A stretch of 64,000 nucleotides of DNA, taken from positions 62,001 to 126,000 of the forward strand of contig NZ_ATHO01000070.1 of NCBI RefSeq assembly GCF_000445065.1, read 5' to 3'. Origin of the DNA: Sphingobium quisquiliarum P25 (GTDB lineage: Bacteria; Pseudomonadota; Alphaproteobacteria; Sphingomonadales; Sphingomonadaceae). Under the pieces are notes generated by a model. That model was given only the letters and a program-made list of their open reading frames with translations, was not told the origin of the DNA and made no database searches. Shown piece by piece: positions 63,971 to 64,000 of this stretch. Within the stretch, counting starts at the first letter, position 1; each line of letters begins with the position of its first letter. Both the position numbers and the translations under genes were made by a program.

Positions 63971-64000
63971 CTTATCGTTCCCCCTTGGGAAATTCGCACC

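Overview
The window is GC-rich bacterial chromosome, densely packed with ATGA/GTGA/TGATG-type gene overlaps. It reads as an alphaproteobacterium of the Sphingomonadales (Sphingomonas/Sphingobium-like). The basis is an Entner-Doudoroff gene block resembling that of Zymomonas, an alphaproteobacterial-type SspB, an ATP12 assembly factor, a MidA/DUF185 methyltransferase, a DUF2585 protein and many sphingomonad-style lipoproteins. The genus call is inference; no 16S gene is present. No prophage, IS element, CRISPR array or conjugative gene was seen, so this looks like core chromosome with a few accessory spots.

Layout. 1-4.6 kb: the end of a DUF2807 protein (GTG start), an M28 peptidase, hemB, a gamma-carbonic anhydrase-like protein and a lipoprotein. 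4.6-9.6 kb: the minus-strand operon zwf-edd-glk-eda, taking glucose to pyruvate and glyceraldehyde-3-phosphate. The missing lactonase gene, pgl, lies just beyond tRNA-Leu(CAA) in a galE-ybaK-pgl-aminotransferase operon (10.1-13.5 kb). 13.6-17.1 kb: thiolase and FadB-type beta-oxidation genes, divergent from an MFS transporter across a palindromic operator. 18.9-21.1 kb: a MocA-like nucleotidyltransferase, folE and a pteridine-reductase-like SDR. 21.1-25.3 kb: a 490-bp gene-free stretch with a strong terminator, a large membrane protein, tRNA-Thr(TGU), an RNase H-like DUF429 protein and a LysR regulator.

25.4-31.5 kb is the most notable block. An array of about ten degenerate repeats with a mostly exact 21-bp period lies between the lysR gene and an operon of isovaleryl-CoA dehydrogenase, carboxyltransferase, biotin carboxylase, MaoC hydratase and CitE-like lyase. 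This looks like a leucine-degradation operon in which the usual crotonase and HMG-CoA lyase are replaced by a MaoC/CitE pair, as in the fadE19-accA1-accD1-Rv2499c-Rv2498c set of Mycobacterium tuberculosis.

31.5-46.7 kb: rarA, a GT4 glycosyltransferase, DUF2945, a MOSC protein, rnr, a universal stress protein, pdhC-thioesterase-lpdA (pyruvate dehydrogenase E2 and E3), PAP2 phosphatase, a DUF2142 membrane protein, ygfZ, a dihydroorotase gene and rarD. 46.8-54.5 kb: a lipoprotein, the tightly coupled crcB-rluC-HAD-membrane protein-atp12 operon, two L,D-transpeptidases flanking a lipoprotein, and a histone-deacetylase-like amidohydrolase. 54.5-64 kb: hisB-hisH-hisA-hisF-hisE, sspB, fumC (TTG start), DUF2585, gmk, midA and lgt (TTG start). 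The gene content is mainly housekeeping. The unusual signals are regulatory: the 21-bp array, a paired repeat before pdhC, a Shine-Dalgarno-sequestering hairpin, a probable CTG start for rarD and a possible independent transcript at 21.1-21.6 kb.
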